A DNA stretch of 64,000 nt from Flammeovirgaceae bacterium UBA5008 (GCA_002398365.1 DGYK01000057.1:90567-154566); one strand, 5' to 3'. Shown: positions 43,751-52,619, counted from the first letter of the stretch. The notes: generated by a model from the sequence alone, not told the origin. A program made the numbers and translations.

Positions 43751-45922
43751 ATGAAAAATTCAATAAATCAACCAAACCAGTTTACTTGCCTCATGCATCC
43801 CGAAGTGGTGAAGGACGCGCCCGGCAAATGCCCGAAGTGCGGAATGGATTTAGTTCCGATTTCAAATTCAACGAGTGAACATGAGGTTCATCAACATCAT
43901 GCAAGTCAGGAAAGTGAACACGGGCAGCATCGTATGAAAGTAGAAAAACATGCGAAGCATAGGCACCAACACTCCGGTCATTCAGGCCATGCCAACCATG
44001 CCGGAATGATTGATGATTACAAAAAGCGTTTCTACATAGTACTTGTCATGACTATACCCATCATGGCTTTGTCACCCATGATTCAACATTGGCTACGGGT
44101 AAACTGGATGTTCGCAGGGTCTTCGTACTTGCTCATGCTGCTTTCATCTGTTGTTTACTTCTATGGCGGATGGCCTTTTCTGATCGGCTTAAAGGATGAA
44201 GTCAAATCAAAGTCTCCCGGCATGATGACGTTGGTCGCTGTTGCCATTACGGTTGCGTATGTGTATAGTGTTGCCATTATATTGGGACTGGAGGGAATGG
44301 ATTTTTTCTGGGAATTAGCAACGCTCATTCTTATTATGCTTTTGGGGCACTGGATTGAAATGAAATCCATTATGGGTGCATCCAGGGAACTTGAGCTGTT
44401 GGTTCAACTGATGCCCTCCGAGGCACACTTGGTTGAAGGTGACCAAATCAAGGAAATAAAGACAGAAGACTTACAGACCGGTAACATTATTCTTATTAAA
44501 CCAGGGGAGAAAATTGCCGCAGATGGCATGATCACAGATGGCAATAGTTACCTGAATGAATCGATGCTGACGGGTGAATCTAAACCAGTCGAAAAATCGC
44601 GAGGTGAAAAAGTAATAGCAGGTTCTATTAATGGAAACGGATCGCTTAGGGTGGAGGTATTGCACGGAAGCAAAGATTCTTATCTGGCGCAGGTCATAAA
44701 GTTGGTTCAGGAAGCACAGCAAAGTCAATCAAAAACACAACTGCTGGCCGATAAAGCCGCAGGTTGGCTTACCATCATTGCACTGGTTTCGGGCGCGTTA
44801 ACATTTGTGGTCTGGCTGAGTGTTGGCAAAGACCTGGCTTTCGCGATGGAGCGGATGGTTACGGTGATCGTCATTTGCTGTCCGCATGCGTTAGGTTTAG
44901 CTGTGCCCTTGGTAGTGGCGAAGTCAACCGCCATTTCTGCAAAAAGTGGATTGCTAATCAAAAACAGAACAGCCTTTGAAAACTCCAGAAAGATTACAGC
45001 ACTGGTATTCGATAAAACAGGCACATTAACGCTTGGGAAATTTAGTGTGGTGCGGTATGATTCACTTAACGACAACTACACACCCGATCAACTACTTTCT
45101 ATGGCTTCCGCTTTGGAGCAAAACTCCGAGCACCCCATTGCTTCAGGCATTATGGACAAAGCAAAAGAACGTAAACTTGCTATACCCACAATCACTGACT
45201 TTAAAGCAATCACGGGCAAAGGAATTCAAGCTAGCCTGGACAGTAAGCAAATAAAAGTAGTCAGTCCCGGATATTTGAAGGAGAACAGCATGAATATTCA
45301 GATTCCAGGCTCGACTGAAGCTGAAACCATTGTATATGTTTTGATCGAAGAAAAAGTGGCTGGCTTTATTGCGCTGGCAGATGAAATCAGGAAAGAATCT
45401 CCCGATGCAATCAAAACACTGCACGCGAATGGCATTAGAACATTGCTTCTTACGGGTGACAATAAAGAAATAGCAAAAAAAGTAAGCGATACGTTGGGTA
45501 TGGATGGTTTTATAGCAGAAGTATTGCCACACCAGAAATTGGAAAAGATTAAGGAGCTTCAGGCAAAAGGCGAATTTGTAGCCATGACGGGCGATGGTGT
45601 AAACGATGCGCCTGCATTGGCACAGGCTAACATTGGCATTGCGGTTGGCTCTGGTTCTGACATTGCAGCCGAAACAGCTGGTATTGTTTTGGTGAACAGC
45701 AACCCGAAAGATGTAGTCAACCTTATTTTGTTTGGGAAAGCTACCTACAGGAAAATGATTCAGAATCTGGTGTGGGCCACTGGCTACAACGTAATTGCTT
45801 TGCCCTTGGCTGCGGGCGTGTTGTACAACTTTGGAGTTATGCTTAGTCCTGCCATGGGTGCCGTATTGATGAGCGTAAGTACCGTGGTGGTAGCCATCAA
45901 TGCGCGGATGTTGAAAGTATAG
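43751..45922 (+). CDS. copB: Copper P1B-type ATPase with CPH motif (CopB type)
   Basis: 723 residues. N-terminal HMBD (FTCLMHPEVVKDAPGKCPKCGM) and a very His-rich stretch (HQHHASQESEHGQHR, HRHQHSGHSGHANH). Eight transmembrane helices follow, with actuator motif LTGES, the metal-binding CPH motif (C377-P378-H379) in helix 6, the phosphorylation site DKTGTLT (D421), an HP motif (SEHPIA), and TGDGVNDAPALAQA. CPH plus a His-rich N-terminus is the P1B-3 pattern (Cu2+/Ag+ export). It removes copper from the cytoplasm and complements the RND pumps. Confidence 0.94.
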   Translation: MKNSINQPNQFTCLMHPEVVKDAPGKCPKCGMDLVPISNSTSEHEVHQHHASQESEHGQHRMKVEKHAKHRHQHSGHSGHANHAGMIDDYKKRFYIVLVMTIPIMALSPMIQHWLRVNWMFAGSSYLLMLLSSVVYFYGGWPFLIGLKDEVKSKSPGMMTLVAVAITVAYVYSVAIILGLEGMDFFWELATLILIMLLGHWIEMKSIMGASRELELLVQLMPSEAHLVEGDQIKEIKTEDLQTGNIILIKPGEKIAADGMITDGNSYLNESMLTGESKPVEKSRGEKVIAGSINGNGSLRVEVLHGSKDSYLAQVIKLVQEAQQSQSKTQLLADKAAGWLTIIALVSGALTFVVWLSVGKDLAFAMERMVTVIVICCPHALGLAVPLVVAKSTAISAKSGLLIKNRTAFENSRKITALVFDKTGTLTLGKFSVVRYDSLNDNYTPDQLLSMASALEQNSEHPIASGIMDKAKERKLAIPTITDFKAITGKGIQASLDSKQIKVVSPGYLKENSMNIQIPGSTEAETIVYVLIEEKVAGFIALADEIRKESPDAIKTLHANGIRTLLLTGDNKEIAKKVSDTLGMDGFIAEVLPHQKLEKIKELQAKGEFVAMTGDGVNDAPALAQANIGIAVGSGSDIAAETAGIVLVNSNPKDVVNLILFGKATYRKMIQNLVWATGYNVIALPLAAGVLYNFGVMLSPAMGAVLMSVSTVVVAINARMLKV

Positions 45923-45926
45923 TCGA

Positions 45927-46553
45927 TCAGTTATGGCCTGGACTTTGAACAACCTGAATGACCTTGTAACCAGTTCCATTTATAGCTTGTTCAATTTCCG
46001 GCAAGGAGACTTTGCCTTCGTCATATTTTACAATAGCGTTTGCTTTTTCAAATGAAGCATCGGCTTGCAATACCCCTGCAAGTTTGTTAGCTTCATACAT
46101 GACGTGTTCCGCACACCCCTGGCAGGTCATACCCGTAATTTTAAACTCAGCAGTTTTAATCGCTGACGTATCAGCCACCATGGCTTGCTGATTTTGGTGC
46201 GTGAAAAAAACGTGAGCATAGTACGGGAAGGCAAGCATGGTCAATGCAAAAAGTGAGATGATAGCTAAAAACGATTTAGACTGCAGGAACGATTCTCTTT
46301 TTCCATTGTCACAGGCGCACGGATCTGTGCTCTTTTTGGGATACACTTTAGAGTACCACGCAAAGCCAAGTATCAGAATGGTAACTGCCGCCAGATAAGG
46401 CCTTGCTGGCCCCAACCATGAAATTGAAGCCGCTAGACTGCTCGTTCCGGCAATAAGTGTTACTACTGGCGCAATGCAGCATAGCGAACTAAGTATGGCA
46501 GCTAGCACACCACTCCCAATCATTCCAAGCCCCTTCATTGCTTTTGTAATCAT
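45927..46553 (-). CDS. merTP: MerT-MerP fusion (mercuric/metal transport protein with HMA domain)
   Basis: 208 residues. The first half is MerT-like: LAAILSSLCCIAPV with the Cys pair C25-C26 in helix 1, further helices, and a second Cys pair in DPCACDNG. The second half, after another TM helix, is a heavy-metal-associated MerP-like domain with GMTCQGCAEHV (C144, C147). MerT/MerP normally bring Hg2+ into the cell for reduction by MerA. No merA is present here, so the metal or the downstream fate is uncertain. It is the last gene of a three-gene minus-strand operon headed by an ArsR repressor. Confidence 0.9.
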   Translation of the reverse strand: MITKAMKGLGMIGSGVLAAILSSLCCIAPVVTLIAGTSSLAASISWLGPARPYLAAVTILILGFAWYSKVYPKKSTDPCACDNGKRESFLQSKSFLAIISLFALTMLAFPYYAHVFFTHQNQQAMVADTSAIKTAEFKITGMTCQGCAEHVMYEANKLAGVLQADASFEKANAIVKYDEGKVSLPEIEQAINGTGYKVIQVVQSPGHN

Positions 46554-46562
46554 ATCACAATC

Positions 46563-46772
46563 TTATTTACAACAGTTAACATTTATCTGTACCGGTGGGC
46601 ACTTAACTGTTCCGTATGAACAGAAAACACAACAGTCTCCTGATTTTGGTTTAAGCAAAGTTTTACAGTTTTCACATTCATAAAAATACTGACACGCATC
46701 CGTTGGCATTTCTTCTTCCTTAAGGAATCCGCACTGGGGGCATGTAATAATTGATTTTGTAATTACTTGCAT
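46563..46772 (-). CDS. GDCCVxC-domain small protein
   Basis: 69 residues with eleven cysteines: a CPQCG knuckle, CENC, the defining SGDCCVFCSYGTVKCPP motif and a terminal CC. GDCCVxC-domain proteins accompany mercury and other metal operons in many bacteria; they are probably cytosolic metal-binding proteins. It lies 3 bases after arsR and 9 bases before merTP, in the same transcript. Confidence 0.85.
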   Translation of the reverse strand: MQVITKSIITCPQCGFLKEEEMPTDACQYFYECENCKTLLKPKSGDCCVFCSYGTVKCPPVQINVNCCK

Positions 46773-46775
46773 AAT

Positions 46776-47159
46776 CTATGCGCTCATTGTTTTTTCAGTT
46801 GCACGCTGATGGTGAATATGCCTGAAAAAAGGTTTCAGTATTTTTAAATGATCATCCGTGAGTGAATAGAAAATGGTTTGACCAACCCGCTTAGCCTGGA
46901 TTATATTGCCATCCTTGAGTTTACGCAGATGTTGAGAAATAGCTGGTACGCTCATTTCAAGTATATCGCTAAGATCACACGGGCACAACTCGCCCTCTTC
47001 TTCTAACAAGTACAGTATTTTCAACCTTACGGTATTTCCTGCTAGTTCGATTACTCTGGCCAAATCTGAGAAAGCGGCAGCGTTAACCCGGATTTTTTCC
47101 TTACATTCTTTTATCTGATTTATATCAGCAAGGACGCGAATACAAGTAATCTTGTTCAT
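46776..47159 (-). CDS. ArsR/SmtB-family metal-responsive repressor
   Basis: 127 residues. Winged-helix fold: GNTVRLKILYLL, the alpha-3 metal motif ELCPCDLSD with C59 and C61, and the recognition helix MSVPAISQHLRKLKDG. A further Cys is near the N-terminus (KECKEK) and a His-rich segment is near the C-terminus (FRHIHHQ). The CPC pair matches the alpha3/alpha3N-type thiol site that senses As(III), Hg(II), Cd or Pb. It is the first gene of the merTP operon. A palindromic operator lies 36 bases upstream over the promoter, which implies autorepression. Confidence 0.9.
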   Translation of the reverse strand: MNKITCIRVLADINQIKECKEKIRVNAAAFSDLARVIELAGNTVRLKILYLLEEEGELCPCDLSDILEMSVPAISQHLRKLKDGNIIQAKRVGQTIFYSLTDDHLKILKPFFRHIHHQRATEKTMSA

Positions 47160-47175
47160 TTGTTTAAATTCGCAG

Positions 47176-47206
47176 TAAAAGTACTATTATTTATTATTTA
47201 AGCAAA
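47176..47206 (-). promoter_or_regulatory. Promoter of the arsR-GDCCVxC-merTP operon
   Basis: On the minus strand TTTG (47206-47203), exactly 19 bases, then TACTTTTA (47183-47176). This fits the Bacteroidota TTTG-N19-TAnnTTTG consensus in all but the last base. It lies just upstream of the ATG at 47159. The -33 element falls inside the palindrome at 47195-47216. Confidence 0.6.
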
Positions 47207-47216
47207 TACTTAAATA
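47195..47216. promoter_or_regulatory. Probable ArsR-family operator
   Basis: Perfect inverted repeat with 8-base arms, TATTTAAG and CTTAAATA, separated by CAAATA. It overlaps the -33 element of the arsR promoter and lies in the 72-base gap between divergent genes, so it could also influence the AraC-type gene on the other strand. AT-rich palindromes of this kind are typical SmtB/ArsR sites. Confidence 0.6.
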
Positions 47217-47231
47217 TATAATTTACACGCT

Positions 47232-47927
47232 GTGAAATACATCCGGATTTTTGATGATCACGCCACCTTTATTAACCCAGCTATTCAGACGGATCAACAC
47301 AAGCATCACGCCCTTGAAATGATTGTCAGTAGGGATGGCATAATACACATTGAAGATGCCTTTGGCAACGCCTTAGCTTCGCAAGCCGTATTAGTATTGC
47401 CTGATCAACTCCATCAAACCACCACTACTGGCGAAACCACCTTTGTTTTTATAGAGCCAGAGTCTGATTTGGCAAAGGTAATTCTCACCACATTTAACTC
47501 CACTCAATCCATTCAATCCATTGAAGGCAGCATATCAGAAGTGGATAGAAAAGCGTTCGCAGGGGGCGGCATACCCACGTCACTTCCAAAAACAATAAAA
47601 TACGTCAACCTAATTGACGACCGCGTACAAAGAGCTACAGACTTTATTCGTTCGCATATAACCACGCATGAGTTCAACCTGGAAATGCTGGCGGAGATGG
47701 CCTGCCTTTCTACCAGTCGCTTCACTCATTTATTCAAAGATCAGGTTGGTATCCCGCTACGGCCTTTCATTCTTTGGTGCCGTATGCGCGTAGCCGTTAC
47801 TTCCGTGCTTGCGGGTATGACGATTACCCAGGCCGCATACGAAGCAGGTTTTTCTGACACCGCACATTTGAGCCGTACTTTCATGGATATGTTCGGGGTC
47901 AATCCCTCTGCGGTTTTGAAACAATAG
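47232..47927 (+). CDS. AraC-family transcriptional regulator
   Basis: 231 residues starting with GTG. A cupin-like N-terminal sensor region contains His residues (TDQHKHHALEMIVSR, LPDQLHQTTTTGE). Two C-terminal helix-turn-helix units follow (LEMLAEMACLSTSRFTHLFKDQVG and TQAAYEAGFSDTAHLSRTFMDMFGVNPS). It is divergent from the arsR operon and shares its control region. The downstream gene at 47986 is a plausible target. Ligand unknown. Confidence 0.88.
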   Translation: MKYIRIFDDHATFINPAIQTDQHKHHALEMIVSRDGIIHIEDAFGNALASQAVLVLPDQLHQTTTTGETTFVFIEPESDLAKVILTTFNSTQSIQSIEGSISEVDRKAFAGGGIPTSLPKTIKYVNLIDDRVQRATDFIRSHITTHEFNLEMLAEMACLSTSRFTHLFKDQVGIPLRPFILWCRMRVAVTSVLAGMTITQAAYEAGFSDTAHLSRTFMDMFGVNPSAVLKQ

Positions 47928-47985
47928 CCAGTTTATTCAAGCATAGGCATTTCTTTGTGCTGACTTTGCAAGAAAATCTGCGGCC

Positions 47986-48828
47986 ATGAAAAAACTTTTC
48001 CAGTATTCAATATACCCTGTTTTTATGCTGTCTGCTTCTTTCTTAATCATCTGGTTGATGGAAAGCGGCACCAATCAATATCTCGCCACCGTGCCTACAA
48101 TTGCATTATTCGGTTTGATAGCACTTCTGCTCGAACGTTGGTTGCCATTCGAAAAAAATTGGGTGAATGGAACTGATTGGAACCTTGACTTTACATATTA
48201 TATCGTCAATTATCTCATTAAAGTTTCTGCCCAATTTGCACTTATTTGGCTTGCCGTTTGGATACCGTTTCCTCAATGGTTTCCTACAGCTCTACCGCTT
48301 TGGATACAAGTACTTTTGGTACTCACCATTATCGACTTCTTCTTGTTCGTTGTTCACTGGCAAAGTCACCGATATGAGTGGTTGTGGAAACTGCACTCAA
48401 TCCATCATAGCTCAGAACGACTCTACTTTCTGAATGGGGAAAAGCGGCACGCCCTTCATCAGATTCTGGAAGGTAGCCCTGGAATAATATTATGTCTTGT
48501 AATAGGTACACCCCAACCGGTAGTAGTTGCAGCATTGGCTATTCTGGCTATCAACATGATGATGCAGCACACTAACTTGGATTACAAGGCTGGCTTTCTG
48601 AAAAAGTTCTTCTGTGTAGCTGAACTCCATCGTTGGCACCACCGTGCAGATTATAAAGATGCGCAAGTAAATTATGGCGCATGGTTAACCCTATGGGATC
48701 ATATTTTCAAAACAGCATACGACAATCCAAAAATTTATGAATCCAAAGGCATTGGTGAAATTGGAATTAAAGAGGAGCCAAATTTTCCACGTACCTATGC
48801 GAAGCAGTTTTGGTATCCGTTTAAGTAG
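47986..48828 (+). CDS. Sterol desaturase/fatty acid hydroxylase family protein
   Basis: 280 residues, about four to five transmembrane helices. The eight-histidine di-iron pattern is present: HWQSHRYEWLWKLHSIHHSSE, a middle HALHQ, and HRWHHR. Such enzymes hydroxylate or desaturate lipids such as carotenoids or fatty acids using O2. It is 58 bases after the AraC regulator. The substrate is not predictable. Confidence 0.88.
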   Translation: MKKLFQYSIYPVFMLSASFLIIWLMESGTNQYLATVPTIALFGLIALLLERWLPFEKNWVNGTDWNLDFTYYIVNYLIKVSAQFALIWLAVWIPFPQWFPTALPLWIQVLLVLTIIDFFLFVVHWQSHRYEWLWKLHSIHHSSERLYFLNGEKRHALHQILEGSPGIILCLVIGTPQPVVVAALAILAINMMMQHTNLDYKAGFLKKFFCVAELHRWHHRADYKDAQVNYGAWLTLWDHIFKTAYDNPKIYESKGIGEIGIKEEPNFPRTYAKQFWYPFK

Positions 48829-48857
48829 GCCTTGGCAAACGCTCACCACTTTAAGAG

Positions 48858-50177
48858 TCACTTGAACTTTACGTGCAGTACATTTTCTATCTTCTTTCCT
48901 ATTCGCCTCTCAAGCCACCGTGTAAGTTTGCCCGTTTTGTTATCGGCACCTACGAAACCCACGCCAGGAACAACGAAACATTGACAGCTCTCGGTAAGCA
49001 ATCGCAGTTCCTTACATGAGTCGATGTAGACCAATCCCGTTGCCAGGAGGCCTTCTACAAATGGCTCAACCTCTACTTTCTTGCCAATTTTCTCCATCCA
49101 CCAATTGATCTTGGTGAGTCGGAGAAAAGTATGCTTGCATAAATAGGCAATCACGTGGTGTTGCTCGTTGGTTAGCGGTACTGGCTCCCATGCGCTGGAT
49201 GGCATGGTGGACGTAAAATTGTTTTTTGGCAGGTCTGTATACTCATAGTTCCAACCTCTGCGTCCATCTACATGTACCATGTTGCACGATAGAAAACGAT
49301 TGACACTTTCCACTTCCAGATCATCACCAAATATACCCGCATCCAGATTAAACCGATAGGATAATCGACTCCAGAGTAATTCAAGGAGATGGAGTATGGG
49401 TTTGCCCGAACTAGAGTTGAAAAAAGGCCACTTGTTATTCTCCATAGGCGATATATAGGGCATACCATTTCCCTTCAACAAACTAAACTGGTCGTTGATA
49501 ATCAAATTCGGAAAATGAAGCGGACTGAAGCCATTCGTAAGCCGATGCTCACCGAGAAACTCGTAAAACGCTTTTCTCAAACCTTTCTCTGAACTGTAAC
49601 CTTGGTAGCCAATAACAATTCGAAGGGGCAAATACGCTTCCGCGCGAAGGCAATTAAATATGTGCTCCTGCGTAACGCTTTCAAAGAACTTTCGCAAAGG
49701 CTTGCTACGATGTACGCCCATTTTGAAAACTCCGACATAAGCGTCTCGCAGCATTCGCTTACTATACTCGTTTTCATCTTCCAACTCACAAACATCATAG
49801 ACATTTTTCAGATTAAAGTAAGCATCTGTCAGCAGTTGTTTAGTTAACGTTTTCTTAACTTGAAAAACGGCTATCACCTGCTTCTCTAGAACAACATATT
49901 TTTCGGCAAAAGGTAACTTCTGCCCCTCACCCTCAATTAAAAGCACATCCATTTCATGACTTCTTTCCCCCTTTTTATTCTCAATAAAGGAACTCGTAAT
50001 AATGTTTAGGTTCAATCCCGCAAAAACAGTTTTTTCCAAAATGGACTTGGTAAGGCCTTCATACATATCACCAATACTAGGTCTGTGATTGATACCAGAA
50101 TTATCTATAAGCGTACGACCAGCAGAAACCAGGTTTGTTAGTAGGTCTTCAAAGGTGCGGATCATTTTTTTACACAT
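48858..50177 (-). CDS. DUF6602-like protein with PD-(D/E)XK-like N-terminal region
   Basis: 439 residues (start may be the ATG at 50165). The N-terminal region resembles DUF6602: HRPSIGDMYEGLTKSILEK, ERSHEMDVLLIEGEG with D77, and VIAVFQVKKT. The last segment looks like the ExK strand of a nuclease core, but with Gln106 where Glu is expected (Q-V-K108), so activity may be lost or different. The C-terminal half shows no recognisable domain. It stands alone on the minus strand between unrelated genes. A defence role is possible but unproven. Confidence 0.7.
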   Translation of the reverse strand: MCKKMIRTFEDLLTNLVSAGRTLIDNSGINHRPSIGDMYEGLTKSILEKTVFAGLNLNIITSSFIENKKGERSHEMDVLLIEGEGQKLPFAEKYVVLEKQVIAVFQVKKTLTKQLLTDAYFNLKNVYDVCELEDENEYSKRMLRDAYVGVFKMGVHRSKPLRKFFESVTQEHIFNCLRAEAYLPLRIVIGYQGYSSEKGLRKAFYEFLGEHRLTNGFSPLHFPNLIINDQFSLLKGNGMPYISPMENNKWPFFNSSSGKPILHLLELLWSRLSYRFNLDAGIFGDDLEVESVNRFLSCNMVHVDGRRGWNYEYTDLPKNNFTSTMPSSAWEPVPLTNEQHHVIAYLCKHTFLRLTKINWWMEKIGKKVEVEPFVEGLLATGLVYIDSCKELRLLTESCQCFVVPGVGFVGADNKTGKLTRWLERRIGKKIENVLHVKFK

Positions 50178-50222
50178 AAATTTAGTTTTTATAAAATATC
50201 ATACAACGTCTTGTCAGTGAGT

Positions 50223-50256
50223 TTTGCAACAAGGCCATCCTTTTGTTGTATCTTAC
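50223..50256 (+). promoter_or_regulatory. Possible promoter of the ECF sigma operon
   Basis: TTTG (50223-50226), 22 bases, then TATCTTAC (50249-50256), a partial fit to the Bacteroidota consensus. It lies in the 124-base gap between the DUF6602 gene and the sigma gene. Weak support. Confidence 0.3.
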
Positions 50257-50301
50257 TAATGAAAACGGCCACTGCCCGGGGGATACCATGCATTGCCTTC
50301 T

Positions 50302-50862
50302 ATGCCGGACACACTCGACAACGAACGCTTTCGACTTCTGCTTCGCACGTTGCCCGGCAAAGCCATTGACTATTTATACGCACACTACTACGAAGGCCTC
50401 GTGCGGCTCTCCATCAAATACCTGCACGACCGCCACCTGGCCGAAGACATCGTACAAGAAACTTTTCTCCACGTATGGGAACAACACAAATCCCTCAGCC
50501 GCGACCACGACCTGCCCATCCACTTCTACCTCGCCCGCGTGGTGAAAAATAAGTCCATCACGCACTATAAAAAGACATTAAAACTGCAGGGCAACTACGT
50601 TCATTTTCTCAACGGCTACCGCGTGCCAGCTGCGGAGCAAACCGTAGAAAGGCAAATGATAGACGAAGAGATTGCGGGGCGCATCCGAAAATACATCGAC
50701 ACCTTTCCACTGCGCGAAAAGCAATGCCTGCTCATGAAAGTGGACGAGGGCATGTCTACCCGAGAAGTAGCCGCCCGCCTCGGGGTAACGGTGAAGGCCG
50801 TGGAGCGCAGCATGACCAGCGCCCACAAACGCCTGCGCCAATGGGCAAGGCAGGAATTTTGA
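50302..50862 (+). CDS. ECF-type RNA polymerase sigma factor
   Basis: 186 residues from ATG 50302 (TTG 50293 also in frame). Sigma-2 region: LYAHYYEGLVRLSIKYLHDRHLAEDIVQETFLHVWEQH. Sigma-4 region: FPLREKQCLLMKVDEGMSTREVAARLGVTVKAVERSMTSAHKRL. This is the FecI-like Bacteroidota type, normally paired with a FecR anti-sigma and a TonB-dependent receptor. A FecR-like gene follows, but no receptor. Confidence 0.92.
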   Translation: MPDTLDNERFRLLLRTLPGKAIDYLYAHYYEGLVRLSIKYLHDRHLAEDIVQETFLHVWEQHKSLSRDHDLPIHFYLARVVKNKSITHYKKTLKLQGNYVHFLNGYRVPAAEQTVERQMIDEEIAGRIRKYIDTFPLREKQCLLMKVDEGMSTREVAARLGVTVKAVERSMTSAHKRLRQWARQEF

Positions 50863-50928
50863 AAATAAAAATGAACGCCAACATAGGGTAACCACCACCA
50901 ACAAAGAGATAGGAAGACAACACCGACT

Positions 50929-51477
50929 ATGGACGAAGCAGACATGATAAGAGTATTGGAGGAGCAGGCGACCCCACAGCAACTGGATAATTTCAGTCAC
51001 TGGATGGCATCTGCCGAAGCACACCGTCAGCATTTTCGACACGTGCGCCAACTGTGGATGGACGCGCGTGGCCCGTGGCCAACACCCATCAGCCAAGAAC
51101 CGCTCGACCGCATCCACAAGCGCATGCACACACGCCTGCGCCAACGGAAAGTAAAATGGACAATAGTTCAACTGGCGGCCATGACCATCATTGCGACCGT
51201 ACTGTGGTGGGTGGTCATACAGATAAATGACCGAAAACAGCCGGCAAGGCAACTGATTTTTAATGCTACTACGCTGACAGAGGTGGCGGCAACACTGGAG
51301 CAAAAATTTCACACACACATTGTATTCGAACAACAGGCATTGGCCAACTGCCGCTTTACGGGTTCGTTTTCCAAAGCCACTACCTTACAAGACATCATGC
51401 AAGCCATCGCCCATGGGTTGTATATAAGTATAGAAGACACAGGCGGGGCGTATCGATGGCGGGGCGAAGGATGTTGA
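50929..51477 (+). CDS. Shortened FecR-like anti-sigma protein
   Basis: 182 residues; ordinary FecR proteins of this group have about 320-400. A cytosolic anti-sigma part (TPQQLDNFSHWMASAEAHRQHFRHVRQLW), one transmembrane helix (WTIVQLAAMTIIATVLWWVVI) and a C-terminal DUF4974/STN-like part (TLTEVAATLEQKFHTHIVFEQ, NCRFTGSFSKATTLQDIMQAI) are present. The central periplasmic FecR domain is missing. The context, 66 bases after an ECF sigma gene, fits an anti-sigma. The missing domain and missing receptor suggest a different signal. Confidence 0.8.
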   Translation: MDEADMIRVLEEQATPQQLDNFSHWMASAEAHRQHFRHVRQLWMDARGPWPTPISQEPLDRIHKRMHTRLRQRKVKWTIVQLAAMTIIATVLWWVVIQINDRKQPARQLIFNATTLTEVAATLEQKFHTHIVFEQQALANCRFTGSFSKATTLQDIMQAIAHGLYISIEDTGGAYRWRGEGC

Positions 51478-51536
51478 TTTTTTTGAATGTAGAATTTTAA
51501 ACAACCACTAAAAAAGAATTCAATGAAAGCACGGTC

Positions 51537-52616
51537 ATGCACCGACAGGTTACATATGAACTGCTCTCTCTGGAAGCCTTGCTGGCCACCGGCAAGAAGC
51601 TCGACCGTGCGCAACAAACAAAAGTAAAATCTGAACTCATCCGCATACGCCAGGCACTCCTGTCAAATGCATTGCTCTTGACTGACCATCAACATGTGCA
51701 ACGCTACATTCAAGGTCATCACTATGGGCTGGTGCAACTGCTCGACAAATTACATCCAGATGCAAATGCCGACCTGCTATCAATCTTGCTGGACTTGTTG
51801 CGTGAGATGGAAAAAACATTTGCCCCTCACATCGACCCAGATGCCAATGTGCCAATAGTCTACCGGAAGCATTTGGCGGAAGAGTGCAATAAAATAGTAG
51901 CGGCATTCAACAAGTTGTTGAAAGATGCACCTGTTTCCGAAAGACTTCAGTTGGTGTTCATTCGGATTTTCAAACGATTTTCAACGGCCACCACTGTCAC
52001 CTATCATCAGCACCGCTATGTCACGATGCTGAAAGAGGAGATAACGCACCGGCTTAAGAAACCAACACTAACAGAAGAAGACTTACGCCAACTTCTTTTG
52101 TGGCTCGATTGTAACTCGCTCACCGCATTTGGTTACTACACGCACCAAATCACGGAGCAGCTACATGCGCTGGAAACCAAAAATGAAAAGCATGAACGGT
52201 TGATGATGCTTCGCAGAGAAATAACGCAAGCACCCGTAAAGCCCGATTTACACTACCATCCAAAAATTCCTTCGCTGCGCACGCAATTGTTGACGTTCCT
52301 CTCGGAAGAATTGAAAATCATGGAAAGTGTTGCTTCACCCCCGCCCGCAAAAGCCTCGCCTTCGGGCGACTTCCGCCTGCGCACCGAGCTATCCGTCTCT
52401 CAACTGGCTTGCCTGCTAAAAACCTTGCTTGACAATCGCATCATCACCAACCCCAACGTATCGGAGCTGCTCCGCTTTCTGGCGCAAACTACCGTGACCA
52501 AGCGGGCGGAGGCTATCTCCTTCGATAGCCTGCGGGCGAAGTACTATAATATAGAGTCTGGCACACGTGAAACTACCCGCCAAGTGCTGCAAGCCTTGGC
52601 GAAAAGCCTTTCGTGA
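51537..52616 (+). CDS. Helical protein with RteC-like C-terminal region
   Basis: 359 residues, predicted almost entirely helical and without signal peptide. The C-terminal 80 residues (FRLRTELSVSQLACLLKTLLDNRII, NVSELLRFLAQTTVTKRAEAISFDSLRAKYYNIE) resemble the RteC-type module known from a regulator of Bacteroides conjugative-transposon excision and found in many Bacteroidota hypothetical proteins. It lies 59 bases after the FecR-like gene, where a TonB receptor would be expected. The function is unknown; a DNA-binding role is inferred. Confidence 0.7.
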   Translation: MHRQVTYELLSLEALLATGKKLDRAQQTKVKSELIRIRQALLSNALLLTDHQHVQRYIQGHHYGLVQLLDKLHPDANADLLSILLDLLREMEKTFAPHIDPDANVPIVYRKHLAEECNKIVAAFNKLLKDAPVSERLQLVFIRIFKRFSTATTVTYHQHRYVTMLKEEITHRLKKPTLTEEDLRQLLLWLDCNSLTAFGYYTHQITEQLHALETKNEKHERLMMLRREITQAPVKPDLHYHPKIPSLRTQLLTFLSEELKIMESVASPPPAKASPSGDFRLRTELSVSQLACLLKTLLDNRIITNPNVSELLRFLAQTTVTKRAEAISFDSLRAKYYNIESGTRETTRQVLQALAKSLS

Positions 52617-52619
52617 TTG

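Noticed and set aside
50243..50545. Open frame of 100 codons overlapping the first ECF sigma gene
   Set aside because: Thr/Ser/Cys-biased nonsense sequence in an alternative frame of a clear sigma-factor gene.
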